This document shows positions 28,218 through 39,986 of a stretch of DNA of 64,000 nucleotides, in pieces. The translations under genes were made by a program, and so were the position numbers. This stretch comes from Heyndrickxia camelliae (GTDB taxonomy: Bacteria; Bacillota; Bacilli; Bacillales; Bacillaceae_C), in the NCBI RefSeq assembly GCF_002844575.1, contig NZ_PIQO01000004.1, positions 186,001-250,000 of the forward strand, read 5' to 3'. The notes under the pieces are model-generated. The model was given only the letters and a program-made list of their open reading frames with translations. It had not been told where the DNA came from and made no database searches. Each line of letters starts with the position of its first letter. Position 1 is the first letter of the stretch.

Positions 28218-29504
28218 TTATTTAATTTGTTCTTCTGCTTGTTTCTGTGCATCTTGCAGGACTTTTTCCAGATCTTTTCCTTTTAAGTAGTCCTGCATGG
28301 AAGCAGCCAAAATATCCTCGATTTCATAAGTATGCAAGCCATAGTTTACTTGAGGGATATTTCCAGTCCAGCTTGCGAAATTAGAGATAATCTTTTGTCC
28401 CCCAAAGAAATCATCTGTTGCCTTATATGCTTCACTATCTGCTGCAGGCTTATAAGTACCGATTGCGCCAATTTCTTTAACTAAAGATTGATAGAAATCA
28501 ACATTAGAACCAAATGTCTTTGCTAAAAAGTCAGCGGCTTTTTCCTTACCGGGTACATTAAGTACATACCAAGAGCTTCCTCCTAAATTAGATGCATTGA
28601 CAGAGGTGGAAATACCAGCAAGTTTTGGAAGTGGTACTACTGCCCATTTGCCTGCTTGATTGGCTTGTGCTTTTACAGACGGTGTAATCCAGTTTCCAGT
28701 TGGAACACTTGCGACCGCTCCACTATTAAATGCGGCAACGAACTGGCTCCAATCAGAATTTGGCTTAACAATATCTGCATCAACGATTTTTTTATAAGTT
28801 TGAAAAGCATCTTTTAATGCGGCATTATCGGCAATATCTGGTGTTTGTCCATCATCCTTTACATACCAGGAACCACTTGACTGAATCATCATACGAATAA
28901 GACCAAGATCTTTTGGATCCTGTGTGAGCATTTGTTTTCCAGTAGCTTTTTTTATTTTCTTACCAATTTCGATCTATTTGTCCCAATCAATATTTTGTAA
29001 GTCATTTACTGAGTAACCTGCTTTTTGTAAATAGTCAGTTCGTACATACAGCCCGGTAACACCTGAATCGAATGGAACTCCGTAATTTTTGCCGCTTAAA
29101 GTATTGGCAGCCACTTTATAGGAAGCAAAATCATCTGTTTTATAAGTGCCGGTCAAATCATAAAACATATCAGGATATGATTTCAAAAACCCTTGGGAAC
29201 GATAATCTTCAATTAAAACAATATTCGGCAAGCCTTTCGTAGAACCAGAGCTTAAAGTTGTATTTAATTTTTGAACAATATCATCTTGTGCCATCTCTAC
29301 AACCTTAATCTTAAGTTTGGAATCGACGTCTTTATATACGTCTTTTGCAATTTCCATCGCTTTAATATTAAAGTTTGGATCCCATGCCCATACTGTAATT
29401 TCTTTTACATCCTTACTTTCACTCGATGACTTTTCACTTGAACCCGAAGAACAAGCTGTCAATAGCAGCATACATGCAATAAAGAGTGCTAGTATTTTTT
29501 TCAT
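28218..29504 (-). pseudogene. Sugar ABC transporter binding lipoprotein, interrupted by TAG
   Basis: A solute-binding protein of about 428 codons. It has a signal peptide and lipobox (L-L-T-A-C-S-S-G), then the CUT1 pattern I-T-V-W-A-W-D-P-N-F and P-N-I-V-L-I-E-D-Y. A single in-frame TAG (28974-28976) follows D-W-D-K, and coding resumes at once as I-E-I-G-K-K-I-K-K-A-T-G without frameshift through to the stop at 28218. The truncated product would be 176 residues and non-functional. Lactose or a related galactoside is the likely ligand from context with lacZ. Confidence 0.88.
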
Positions 29505-29525
29505 TAAAATTCCCCCATATTCGTA

Positions 29526-29540
29526 ATGTAAGCGCTAACT
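29526..29540 (-). promoter_or_regulatory. cre site (CcpA) before the binding-protein operon
   Basis: ATGTAAGCGCTAACT matches the WTGWAARCGYWWWCW consensus at every position. It lies about 22 bases before the binding-protein start, so CcpA would repress by roadblock or promoter occlusion. A weaker match with two mismatches (ATGAATTCGCTTTCA) lies at 29621-29635. Confidence 0.8.
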
Positions 29541-29672
29541 TCCTGTGATAATTATGGTAACACCGTAATGAAGGAAAATGTTAGGATGATTTTTATGAAA
29601 AATAGTAATTTTTTATAAAAATGAATTCGCTTTCAAGACCTATTTGAACTATTTTTAGATTTTAGTATTTTT

Positions 29673-31430
29673 TTATGATTGGCAAGGTATGGTGATTAGG
29701 ACTTTAGTACCTTCCCCTGGCTTACTTGTAATCTTGACTCCGTAGGGTTCCCCATAAATTAGCTGGATCCTTTCATGAACATTTCGAACTCCTATTCCAG
29801 AGAATAGTTGCTGTTTGCGCTTTGTTTTCGGGAGTTTTTCGTCTATGGGGCTCATTCCATCCCCATTATCCGTCACTTCACATTTTAGCAGTTCATTGTC
29901 GCGCCAAATAAGAACATTAATGGTTCCTTCCTGCTTTTGATTAAATCCATGAAAAAAGGAATTTTCTATAAATGGCTGTAATATTAATTTTGGTATTTGA
30001 ACATGCTTACAATCTAGCCCCACAAAATAATTAACTTGTATACGGTTCCCATAGCGCATTTGATTGATGAGCACATAGTTTTTCAAATTGTCCAATTCCT
30101 GTTCAATGGTGATGGTTTCACTTACATTTCCAATCGTATTTTGCAATAACGAAATTAAAGCATTAATAATTGCTTCCGAATCTTCTTTTCCCCTCTGCTT
30201 TACCAAAAACTTTATCGATGCTAATGTATTGTACAAAAAATGCGGATTAATTTGCTGTTGCAAAGCAGCTAGTTCCGCATGCCGCTGTTGCTTTTGGGAA
30301 AGCATTAATTGCTCTACATATTCATGTAATTCATCCAGCATGGAATTAAATGCATTCCCAATTTGCTTCGTTTCATAGGTACCCGTAACCGCAACATACT
30401 GATCAAAATTATTTTTGGAGACATTGCTAATTTGCCTTACTAAGATCGATAAGGAATTAGTCAATCTTCTGGACGCAAAGAATACTATTAGTAAGGCAAG
30501 TAGGACAATCCCCATTAAAATCAACGTGATTTCCTTTGAATCGATTAAATCTCCAAATGCCGTTTGCTTATCAATAATATTAAAGAGATACATATCAAAG
30601 GAAGGCAGATAATTCATTAAGATAACTTGATCCTTCCCCATAAATTTTCCAACAATATATTTTTGAGAGCTGTTTTTTAATTTAGCAGCATAGTCCAAAA
30701 AATCTCTTGATTTTTGACCAATTAGCTTTGACTGATTACTGGAGACGATCAATCCGGTTTTGTCGACGAGATAAACATTATTCCCCGGACTTGTGTAGCT
30801 TGTATAGAACTTCCTAATTTCTTTTTCTGAAATAGCAAAGTACATGGATCCATAAATTTTTTCCGTAATTCGTTCCATTAGCGCTCTTGTGGCAACAATA
30901 TATTGTTTTTGCTTGTCTAAACGATGATACTGATACATCAACTTTTTCGGCTGCTCCAAAGTTTTTTTGCGAAGTGTACTTGTTTCGAGTTCGCGGTCTG
31001 TTATAGGCCAGTAGTTTTGATAGGTCGAAAAACTAACCCCATTTATTCCCATAATCACAATATCCATATCATAGGGTACAAAATTTGATTGGATTCGTTT
31101 CATTTGTTGACCAATTGTATAAAACGAAGTCATCTTTTGCCTGTCGGATTGCTTTCCGCTCAATACAGACTTAATCGTGCCACTCGTGAGAAAGTTGTTA
31201 GATGCTTGTACAATAGAATAATTAAATGATTCGAAGCTATCGATAACCTGATTCATTACTGTTGCATTCATGATACTGAATTTACCAAAGAAAAATTTCT
31301 CTGACATCCGGATTGTGGTCCAAGCAATCGTAACCGATACAATAACAATAATTACAACGGTTATGAAAAACATATTGATAAATAATCCACGTTGTTTAAA
31401 GCTGACAGGAATCCATCTCATCTTTTCCAT
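29673..31430 (-). CDS. YesM-type sensor histidine kinase
   Basis: 585 residues. Membrane helix at about 14-38, a large extracellular sensor region (40-295), second helix (about 300-325), HAMP, then the His_kinase domain with phospho-acceptor H in Q-I-N-P-H-F-L-Y-N-T-L and ATP-binding N-box and G-box (E-N-S-F-F-H-G, D-N-G-D-G-M, G-I-G-V-R-N). This belongs to the LytS/YesM class that pairs with AraC-type response regulators. It overlaps the regulator stop by 13 bases. Probably senses a saccharide and controls the transporter/lacZ genes. Confidence 0.93.
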   Translation of the reverse strand: MEKMRWIPVSFKQRGLFINMFFITVVIIVIVSVTIAWTTIRMSEKFFFGKFSIMNATVMNQVIDSFESFNYSIVQASNNFLTSGTIKSVLSGKQSDRQKMTSFYTIGQQMKRIQSNFVPYDMDIVIMGINGVSFSTYQNYWPITDRELETSTLRKKTLEQPKKLMYQYHRLDKQKQYIVATRALMERITEKIYGSMYFAISEKEIRKFYTSYTSPGNNVYLVDKTGLIVSSNQSKLIGQKSRDFLDYAAKLKNSSQKYIVGKFMGKDQVILMNYLPSFDMYLFNIIDKQTAFGDLIDSKEITLILMGIVLLALLIVFFASRRLTNSLSILVRQISNVSKNNFDQYVAVTGTYETKQIGNAFNSMLDELHEYVEQLMLSQKQQRHAELAALQQQINPHFLYNTLASIKFLVKQRGKEDSEAIINALISLLQNTIGNVSETITIEQELDNLKNYVLINQMRYGNRIQVNYFVGLDCKHVQIPKLILQPFIENSFFHGFNQKQEGTINVLIWRDNELLKCEVTDNGDGMSPIDEKLPKTKRKQQLFSGIGVRNVHERIQLIYGEPYGVKITSKPGEGTKVLITIPCQS

Positions 31431-32949
31431 CTCTTAACGGTTGTATGTTTTCTTTTAAATTGACTAGGAGACATACCTTGTACTTTTTTAAAAACTTTGC
31501 AAAAATAACTATGATCGGAATAACCGACCATTGCACTTATTTGCGAAATGCTCGCTGCTCCCTGGATAAGCAGTTTAGATGCTTCCTCTATGCGAATTCG
31601 GTTCAAATATTCATTAAACCCTTCTTTGTTATGGGTGGAAAAATAACTGGAAAGATAGGATGGGCTAAAATGAAATTGCTTGGCTACTTCTGTTAACGAA
31701 AGTGGTTCATGGTGGTGATTCTTTATGTAATTCAACAGTGATTTTGCACCGCTGTAATGCATTGTTTCGCAGCTTCTATAAAACCATTCAATATCTGTAA
31801 AGTTGCTTGTGCGGATGAGGCTTCTTCTATCCTTTTAAAATACGTATACTTTCTTTTATCCAATTCCTTCACATCCAAATCCATATTGCCAAGTAGGATA
31901 ATGATGTTAAAGATGCAGTTGCCCATAAAGGACTTATATTCAAAAATATCCATTGTATAGCACTTAGATAATTCGGAAGCATAGGATGATAAATACATAA
32001 ATGCTACATCGAAATTGTGTAGTTTAAGATCATTCGTAAATTGCTCCAAATTAAAGGGAGCCACTTGATTTGGAGGATCTGGAAGATTTCTTTCCATAAG
32101 CAATGGCATGTAATTTAAATAGAAATGATATGGAAGTAACTGCAATAATGTTTTGTATGCCTCGCCAATTTGATTCATCTCCTCGAAAACGTCACTTAAT
32201 GCAAATTTCGCTTTCTCCATGGACTGTGCCAGATGATAGGAAATCTCAACTACTTTATCATTATTTTCGGACCTTGTATTAAGAACGATAAGAATGATAG
32301 ACTGATTCAAACAAAGAGTATAAAAGGTACCAAAGGGAAATTCTTTAAGGAATATGCGTTCAATCTCATTTTTACAAATATCCAAATGGGTAGTGGGAAT
32401 CTTGTTCACATCGGCACCAAATAAAAAGAAATGCCGGTATGGAAACATATTTTCCACCTCACCTGGTTCAAAACAAACCTCATACCCAGAAATCATTCTT
32501 TCCAGCTTTTGACCAATGGATAGCTTGCTATTTTCTTGTATTGCTAATTTTTGCAGATATGGTATTCGATTCGCAGCGGTCTTTAATGTCTTCAAAAGCC
32601 CTTCTGCATCCAACTTTGGCTTTAATATATAGTCCACTACCCCATTTTGAAATGTTGACCGAACATAATCATATTCACTAAAACTACTAAGAATAATAAT
32701 CTCCATCTGAGGGTATTTTTCTTTTACTAATCTCGTTAATTCCTCTCCATCCATAATAGGCATTATAATATCGGTTATTAAAATATGCGGAGACACTTTT
32801 TCGATTAACTCCAATGCTTCTTGACCGTTCGAAGCCTCTCCAACGATTTGGAAGCCCTCCTTCTCCCAATCAATATAATGCTTAATTCCTTGTCGTATTA
32901 ACAATTCATCATCTACAATTAGTGTTCGAATTAATTCTTTCGCTGACAT
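31418..32949 (-). pseudogene. YesN-type AraC response regulator, split by a frameshift
   Basis: The first frame (32949-31732, 405 codons) holds the receiver domain (I-V-D-D-E, D of I-L-I-T-D-I-I-M-P, K of I-L-K-P-K) and a linker ending in F-I-E-A-A-K-Q-C. The DNA-binding AraC domain (two HTH: S-L-T-E-V-A-K-Q-F-H-F-S-P-S-Y-L and I-S-Q-I-S-A-M-V-G-Y-S-D-H-S-Y-F) is in another frame, 31762-31418. The frames overlap by 31 bases, so a single indel near 31735-31765 separates them. ATG 31762 could restart translation, but no good ribosome binding site precedes it. Confidence 0.85.
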
Positions 32950-33407
32950 AGACTCCCCTCCCCTTTTCCATGTTTAATGAAGTTATACTATTTTTATATC
33001 ATACTAATTATGAGTTTTTAAATAAATCTGAAAATACCTCCTACCCTTCATTTTATAAATGCGCTTTTCTTAAACCTTGTTTAAAATCCAAAAGCCGATT
33101 TTAACCTGTTACTATTTACAATATTTTTCTACTATCTAATGAAAACGGAATGTAGAAAAGAGCGCGAATCCTATCTATTTCAAGGATTATACTCTTATAG
33201 GAAATGCAACAATCTTTGAGAAAACAGCCTTATAAAAAAAGCATATGGGTGATACTTGTTCTCTATTTTTCACGTACTGATTCACCAGAAAGCTAATGGC
33301 AATAAAGTGAGGTGTTTATTGGCTAAACCTAATGATTGTAGAGAGAAGCAGAAATTCGTTAACGGATAGCTGCTTATACAGACACTGGTTTTATCATTTC
33401 GGATGCA
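32950..33407. other. Intergenic region upstream of the two-component genes
   Basis: The regulator promoter is expected at 32960-33100. A 16-codon plus-strand frame behind GTGAGGTG (from TTG near 33320) is the only translation signal. No recognisable gene, repeat or RNA structure was seen. Confidence 0.4.
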
Positions 33408-33442
33408 AAAAAGAGCCTTCACGATTTGTGAAAGCTCTTTAG
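33408..33442 (-). terminator. Terminator of the thiosulfate-uptake pair
   Basis: AAAGAGCCTTCAC pairs with GTGAAAGCTCTTT (one mismatch) and is followed on the minus strand by T6. It begins at the stop codon of the TusA-like gene. Confidence 0.85.
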
Positions 33443-33443
33443 A

Positions 33444-33671
33444 TTAAGCGATGATATAAAAAAGATATTCTCTTCCATTTTTCATTGGTTCTTGCGCCAT
33501 TTGGTATCCGTGTTTCACTACTTCCTCCGGAACATTTCTGAAAGATGACGGACAGTCGGTAATGACTTGAAGAATCTTCCCCTTTTCCATATCTTTTAAT
33601 GTTTCTAAAGTATAGATGACAGGATATGGACAGGATTCTCCTCTGATATCTAATGTAAAATCAATGGACAT
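33444..33671 (-). CDS. TusA-like sulfur carrier (TsuB/YeeD type)
   Basis: 75 residues with the hallmark R-G-E-S-C-P-Y-P-V-I-Y near residue 14. The CPxP cysteine carries persulfide sulfur in this family. It overlaps the permease stop by 11 bases, the arrangement of TsuA-TsuB (YeeE-YeeD), in which the small protein helps thiosulfate enter the cell through the permease. The substrate is inferred from the pairing; selenium-related YedE/YedF is an alternative. Confidence 0.88.
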   Translation of the reverse strand: MSIDFTLDIRGESCPYPVIYTLETLKDMEKGKILQVITDCPSSFRNVPEEVVKHGYQMAQEPMKNGREYLFYIIA

Positions 33672-34869
33672 GTTTATTATGATCCCCTTTCTTAAAGCCT
33701 ACTTCGAAACGATAATTTTTTTGCCAATAGACTGCGATGATAAAGCAAAGAGCAAGTAAAATAAGCGTAATGATCAGTGCAGAAGCTGGTCCCATTACTG
33801 TGATAAGATTAATTGGTTTTCCGCTTTTTACCAAATAATTGTAAACTCCAAGATGATCCCAAGCATAGGAAAGCAATGTTGCCCCAAAGACATTCCCGAT
33901 AAATACCATCAAATAGTGAACCTGTCCTTCCATCAACCGGTACATCATCCCAGTTTCACAACCGCTAGCCAAGACAATTCCCAATCCAAAAAGCAGCCCG
34001 CCAATAAAGGTGCTTGGTGCCGCAATTTTCGTTACAGGCTCTAAGCCATAAGCAATAATAACGATTAGAGTAGCCACGGAACTGATCACCATTCCCAATA
34101 AAATTGCCTTCGTCATGGTTGCTCTGCCGCTGATCCATAAATCACGAAAAGCAGAGGTGAAGCATATTTGTCCTCTTTCTATTAAAATACCAAAAGCTGC
34201 TCCAAAAATAGCCGCTACTCCAAGCATGGTTTTTCCTGTACTAAATAAATACACAATGATTCCAATATAAAGTATAGCAACAAGTCCGCCAATGTACGGC
34301 TGTATTGGGTGTTTCTTTTTCAAAATCTCAGCAGTATTTCCCTTTAGCAGCACAGGTTTCCCTTTCCACCATTTTAATTGGACAATCTTTGTACCAATAA
34401 AAGTACCAATTCCTGTCGCAACCATAAAAATCCAAGAATGCAACGAAAATTGTGGTACACCTGTGAAAAAGGCGGCTAGATTACAGCCGAGGGCTAACCG
34501 TGCACCGAAGCCTGCAATGATACCGCCTATGAGGCCTTGAATCAATCTCCGTTTTTGTTTCGGAATTCTAATTTTAAAGCTATTACTGAATAAAACCATC
34601 ATAAGTGCTCCAATAAACATCCCCCAAACAATCCAGCCATCTGTACGGCTAAATGTAGTTCCTTGCATTTGTATTAGTTGGAAGTAAGCCCAATCGGAAA
34701 TATCCACACCAAAGAGCTGTAAAATATGTCCTCCTAATCTGGTAAACTCACCAGTCACCGCCCAAACCGTTTTGGTTATTCCAAAATAAAGAGCACTTAA
34801 AATCCCGGCAATGCCTATCGCGATATATGGGCTCCAATAATGGTTGAATATTTTGTTGATTACTTTCAT
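33661..34869 (-). CDS. YeeE/YedE (TsuA-like) thiosulfate permease
   Basis: 402 residues with about nine or ten membrane segments and buried conserved cysteines: G-A-R-L-A-L-G-C-N, E-R-G-Q-I-C-F-T-S-A-F and L-A-S-G-C-E-T-G. These are the cysteine motifs of the YeeE/YedE fold, through which thiosulfate is relayed. AAGGGAG precedes ATG 34869. Followed in overlapping frame by the TusA-like partner. Confidence 0.9.
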   Translation of the reverse strand: MKVINKIFNHYWSPYIAIGIAGILSALYFGITKTVWAVTGEFTRLGGHILQLFGVDISDWAYFQLIQMQGTTFSRTDGWIVWGMFIGALMMVLFSNSFKIRIPKQKRRLIQGLIGGIIAGFGARLALGCNLAAFFTGVPQFSLHSWIFMVATGIGTFIGTKIVQLKWWKGKPVLLKGNTAEILKKKHPIQPYIGGLVAILYIGIIVYLFSTGKTMLGVAAIFGAAFGILIERGQICFTSAFRDLWISGRATMTKAILLGMVISSVATLIVIIAYGLEPVTKIAAPSTFIGGLLFGLGIVLASGCETGMMYRLMEGQVHYLMVFIGNVFGATLLSYAWDHLGVYNYLVKSGKPINLITVMGPASALIITLILLALCFIIAVYWQKNYRFEVGFKKGDHNKHVH

Positions 34870-35074
34870 TTAGTAAAAACTCCCTTTTCAAAATTTCCCT
34901 CTCTATTTTACTACAAAAATAGAAAGTGTATTACGTATGTTTACATTGCATATTATTTGATTCTCAAGAAATGTTTATTTAGGATTAATAACAAACCTTA
35001 AAATTCCATAACATATATTTGGATAAACCTCAAAATGAATAAGCTGTAAAAATTTTTTAGTAGGAAGTGTTATA

Positions 35075-36058
35075 ATGAAGGCTGTCATTGTAGATAAACC
35101 AGGAGGCCCAGAACAACTTAAAATAGTTGAAATGCCTACTCCCAAACCTAAAAAGGGAGAATTACTAATAAAAGTAGAAACTGCCGCCATAAATCGAACA
35201 GATATTATAACGCGTGAAGGAAAAGCGGGTTATGCTCTCAATCCAATCTTAGGTGTTGAAATCGCAGGCACTGTTGCAGAAACAAATGGAAATGATACCT
35301 TCTCGATTGGAGACAGAGTAATGGGACTTGTTAATGGTGGAGGATATGCTGAATATGCCGTCATGCCTGCAGATCGTGCGATGAAAATTCCTGATACGCT
35401 TTCATTTGAAGAAGCAACAGGAATTCCTGAGGTGTTCCTAACCGCCTATCAAACGCTATATTGGATTGGAAAATTGCAAAAGCAAGAAACCGTGTTAATC
35501 CATGCAGGTGCAAGCGGCGTTGGTACCGCTGCGATTCAATTAGCAAAAATATTAAGTAACGCTAAGGTTATTGTTACTGCTGGATCCAAAAGAAAACTTG
35601 AATTTTGCCGTACATTAGGTGCTGATATCCTTATCAATTACAAGGAACAGTCCTTCGAAGAAGAGGTTCTAAAAGCGACAAATGGTAATGGCGTAGATTT
35701 AATTCTAGACTTTATTGGCGCCGATTATTGGGAGAAAAACTTAGCAAGTATTAAACAAGAAGGTCGTTGGGTCCTTATCGGAATCTTGGGAGGAAGTGAA
35801 GTAGAAAAGATGAATTTATTCAGCCTTATGTCAAAGTGCGTTCAAATTACTGGAACTTTACTAACCCCAAGAAGTGATGAGTACAAAGCTCAGCTAACGC
35901 AAGAATTTATGGAAACAGTAGCTCCCTATATCGAACGAAAAGAAATAATGCCTGTAATCGATGAGGCATTCTCTCTAGATATGGTGCAAGCAGCCCATCA
36001 ACACATGGAGGACAACAAGAATATTGGAAAAATTATTCTTAAGATAAATAAAGGGTAA
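35075..36058 (+). CDS. NAD(P)H:quinone oxidoreductase, zinc-independent MDR family
   Basis: 327 residues: GroES-like N-terminal domain (G-E-L-L-I-K-V-E-T-A-A-I-N-R-T-D), then a Rossmann domain with I-H-A-G-A-S-G-V-G-T-A-A-I-Q-L-A-K and L-G-A-D-I-L-I-N-Y. No zinc-binding cysteines. It resembles PIG3/QOR enzymes that reduce quinones with NADPH. AGGAAGTG precedes ATG 35075. A single gene with its own terminator. Confidence 0.9.
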   Translation: MKAVIVDKPGGPEQLKIVEMPTPKPKKGELLIKVETAAINRTDIITREGKAGYALNPILGVEIAGTVAETNGNDTFSIGDRVMGLVNGGGYAEYAVMPADRAMKIPDTLSFEEATGIPEVFLTAYQTLYWIGKLQKQETVLIHAGASGVGTAAIQLAKILSNAKVIVTAGSKRKLEFCRTLGADILINYKEQSFEEEVLKATNGNGVDLILDFIGADYWEKNLASIKQEGRWVLIGILGGSEVEKMNLFSLMSKCVQITGTLLTPRSDEYKAQLTQEFMETVAPYIERKEIMPVIDEAFSLDMVQAAHQHMEDNKNIGKIILKINKG

Positions 36059-36080
36059 CTCATCTACAAATATAAGAACA

Positions 36081-36121
36081 TGAAAAAAGTAACCCCTTCC
36101 AAGTTTTCGGGTTACTTTTTT
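36081..36121 (+). terminator. Terminator after the quinone oxidoreductase
   Basis: AAAAAAGTAACCC pairs with GGGTTACTTTTTT; strong T run on the plus strand and A run on the left, so it can also serve the convergent GbsR-like gene. Confidence 0.9.
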
Positions 36122-36149
36122 TGTTCCATCATTTATCGTTTTATAACGC

Positions 36150-36686
36150 TCACGTTTTCGGTACATATTTAAAGATTTCATTGCTTTCAAAAAAATCAAC
36201 TAATCGGGTTAACCAATTATAATAATCTGCCCACTTTTTCATTTCCAGAAGTAATTCATTTACTTGTTCTTCCATTTCAGGTGAAAGCTCTTCACCTTCC
36301 TTTAATTCGTTTAGCTCTCGGATTACTTTTTTCTCGAACATTTTATTTCGATTGATTGTTTTTCTCCAATTAGATGTAAATATCGTGATAAAGGTATCGT
36401 AGTAATCATCTTCGACATCATAAATATCTTTACGAACCCCTTTTTCAAAAACTTTTTCCGCTATATTAAGTTCGACCATTTCACGAACCACTTGGCTCAT
36501 TCTCGTCTTACTCATGCCAGTTTCATTGGAAAGTTCATCTAGTGTCATCGGTTTTCGATTCATATAAATAATCCCAAGTATCCGTCCAACCGTCGAGGAA
36601 ACCCCGTATGCTCGCATATTATCGGCAATTTTCTCTATATATTGTTCTTTTACTTGAGTAACTTTTTCTAACGCTTTCTCATCCAC
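36150..36686 (-). CDS. GbsR/OpcR-type MarR regulator of the opuC operon
   Basis: 178 residues: winged HTH near residues 30-95 (M-T-L-D-E-L-S-N-E-T-G-M-S-K-T-R-M-S-Q-V) and a long helical C-terminus, as in the GbsR family that represses glycine-betaine and choline genes and binds choline. GTG 36713 opens the frame, but AAAGGAGA nine bases before GTG 36686 selects the shorter start M-D-E-K-A-L. Divergent from opuCABCD, as OpcR is from opuC/opuB in other Bacillus. Confidence 0.88.
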   Translation of the reverse strand: MDEKALEKVTQVKEQYIEKIADNMRAYGVSSTVGRILGIIYMNRKPMTLDELSNETGMSKTRMSQVVREMVELNIAEKVFEKGVRKDIYDVEDDYYDTFITIFTSNWRKTINRNKMFEKKVIRELNELKEGEELSPEMEEQVNELLLEMKKWADYYNWLTRLVDFFESNEIFKYVPKT

Positions 36687-36861
36687 AGGTAGTAATCTCC
36701 TTTCGACTACCAATTATACTATGACAATGTAACATACATCTAGCGAAAATTAAAATACGATATGTGGTAGGAAACAGGAGTATTTTTTAGAAAAATTGGG
36801 TAATTAACATAATAGATCTTTATACAATCCAAAATTTGCACGATATCGATAAAATACATAC

Positions 36862-36873
36862 AGTTTATAAACT
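36862..36873. promoter_or_regulatory. Palindrome in the opuC promoter region
   Basis: AGTTTATAAACT is a perfect 12-base palindrome. It adjoins a plausible -35 (TTTATA, 36873) and -10 (TATACT, 36896) pair with 17-base spacing, so it is a candidate operator for the divergent GbsR-like repressor. Confidence 0.45.
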
Positions 36874-36958
36874 TTATATTTTACAAACTTTACACTATAC
36901 TAAAATAGTACCGAACATATTATCGATTAAGTGTATAAAATTTCGGAGGTGTTTTCAT

Positions 36959-38110
36959 TTGCTTAAATTTGAACATGTTACAAAGGTGTATAAAGGAGGA
37001 AAAACAGCGGTTAAGGATTTGAATATGGAGTTTCAGCCCGGTGAGTTTATTGTATTTATTGGTCCAAGTGGCTGCGGGAAAACAACAACCATGAAAATGA
37101 TTAACCGTTTGATCGAACCTACCAGCGGCAGTATTTATATTAATGGAAAAAATATTTTAGAAAAAGATCCTGTTCAACTAAGACGGGAAATTGGCTACGT
37201 TATTCAACAAATTGGTTTATTTCCTCATATGACCATTCAACAAAACATATCACTCATTCCAAAACTACTAAAATGGCCGGAAGACAAGCGCCGCGAACGA
37301 GCAAAAGAACTACTGAAACTAGTAAATATGACAGAAGATTATCTAGATCGCTACCCACATGAATTAAGCGGTGGGCAACAGCAGCGGATTGGAGTATTAC
37401 GTGCGTTAGCAGCAGATCAACCATTAATTTTAATGGATGAACCATTTGGTGCTCTTGATCCCATCACACGTGATTCCTTACAAGATGAATTTAAAAGGCT
37501 TCAACAATCATTAGGAAAAACTATCGTATTTGTTACCCATGATATGGATGAAGCGATAAAACTAGCCGATCGCCTTGTAATTATGCGCGACGGACAATTA
37601 GTGCAAATCGGCACTCCGGATGAAATATTACGAGAACCGGCAGATTCCTTTGTGGAAGAATTTATCGGAAAAGAACGCCTGCTTCAAGCACGGCCAAATA
37701 TTCAAACCGTGGAACAAGTAATGAACCCGAAACCGATAACCATTACAGAGGATAAATCTATATCGGAAGCCATTCAAATAATGAAAGATCAACGAGTCGA
37801 TTCCCTGTTAGTAGTAGATCGATATCAAGTACTAAAAGGTTTTATCGACGTAGAAATGATTGACCAAAATCGCAAGAAATCCGTAAATGTTGGGGATATC
37901 CTCAATACACAAGCATTTGCCGTGCAAAAAGACTCTTTAGTTCGAGAATCCATTAGACAAATCTTAAAACGTGGAATGAAATATGTTCCTGTCGTGGATG
38001 AGAAACAACGTCTTGTTGGTATCGTAACAAGAGCTAGTCTTGTCGATATTGTTTATGATTCCATTTGGGGGGATGTAGAAGCGGAGAAACAAGAAAAACA
38101 TGTAGGATAG
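36959..38110 (+). CDS. opuCA: Osmoprotectant ABC transporter ATPase
   Basis: 383 residues. Walker A G-P-S-G-C-G-K-T-T, signature L-S-G-G-Q-Q-Q-R, Walker B L-I-L-M-D-E-P-F-G-A-L, then two C-terminal CBS domains (about 255-375) that in OpuCA-type proteins respond to ionic strength or c-di-AMP. The frame opens at 36836 but CGGAGGTG selects TTG 36959 (M-L-K-F-E-H-V-T-K-V-Y). First gene of opuCABCD. Confidence 0.95.
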   Translation: MLKFEHVTKVYKGGKTAVKDLNMEFQPGEFIVFIGPSGCGKTTTMKMINRLIEPTSGSIYINGKNILEKDPVQLRREIGYVIQQIGLFPHMTIQQNISLIPKLLKWPEDKRRERAKELLKLVNMTEDYLDRYPHELSGGQQQRIGVLRALAADQPLILMDEPFGALDPITRDSLQDEFKRLQQSLGKTIVFVTHDMDEAIKLADRLVIMRDGQLVQIGTPDEILREPADSFVEEFIGKERLLQARPNIQTVEQVMNPKPITITEDKSISEAIQIMKDQRVDSLLVVDRYQVLKGFIDVEMIDQNRKKSVNVGDILNTQAFAVQKDSLVRESIRQILKRGMKYVPVVDEKQRLVGIVTRASLVDIVYDSIWGDVEAEKQEKHVG

Positions 38111-38121
38111 GAGGAATTTAG

Positions 38122-39700
<1,579 letters not shown>

Positions 39701-39719
39701 TGTAAAGCTCAGCTAACGT

Positions 39720-39986
39720 ATGGTTTACGTAGTTATAAGTATTGTCCCTGTAAGTGACGTAGGAGCATTCTATGACTATTATGATTGTAATTCTGGTAGC
39801 AGACTGGAAACGGGAACAATAGTCGGTGTTTCGTGACCATTAACTAGCTGGCCAAGGGAAATTGGGTATGTTGGTAGTGGTTCAAGGAATCCGGGCACGA
39901 TCGCTGGGTTGGTATCCGAATTACAAGTGATTAAAGTAAACTACTCAAGTGGTTTACAAGCTTATTCCGATTATAGAGAAGTCTAG
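39720..39986 (+). pseudogene. Decayed ORF inserted between opuCC and opuCD
   Basis: An 88-codon frame from ATG 39720 to TAG 39984 with one internal TGA (39834-39836). The conceptual product has ordinary composition on both sides: S-D-V-G-A-F-Y-D-Y-Y-D-C-N-S-G-S-R-L before the stop, S-W-P-R-E-I-G-Y-V-G-S-G-S and V-S-E-L-Q-V-I-K-V-N-Y after it. I do not recognise the family. It interrupts the usual opuCC-opuCD junction and is probably a remnant of an inserted gene. Confidence 0.45.

Noticed and set aside
31732-31762. Programmed ribosomal frameshift in the YesN-type regulator
   Set aside because: No slippery heptamer or downstream pseudoknot is evident in the overlap; a simple indel is more likely, and the neighbouring binding-protein gene is also broken.
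39834-39836. Selenocysteine at the TGA of the ORF inside opuC
   Set aside because: No SECIS-like hairpin was seen directly after the TGA and the surrounding peptide has no redox motif.
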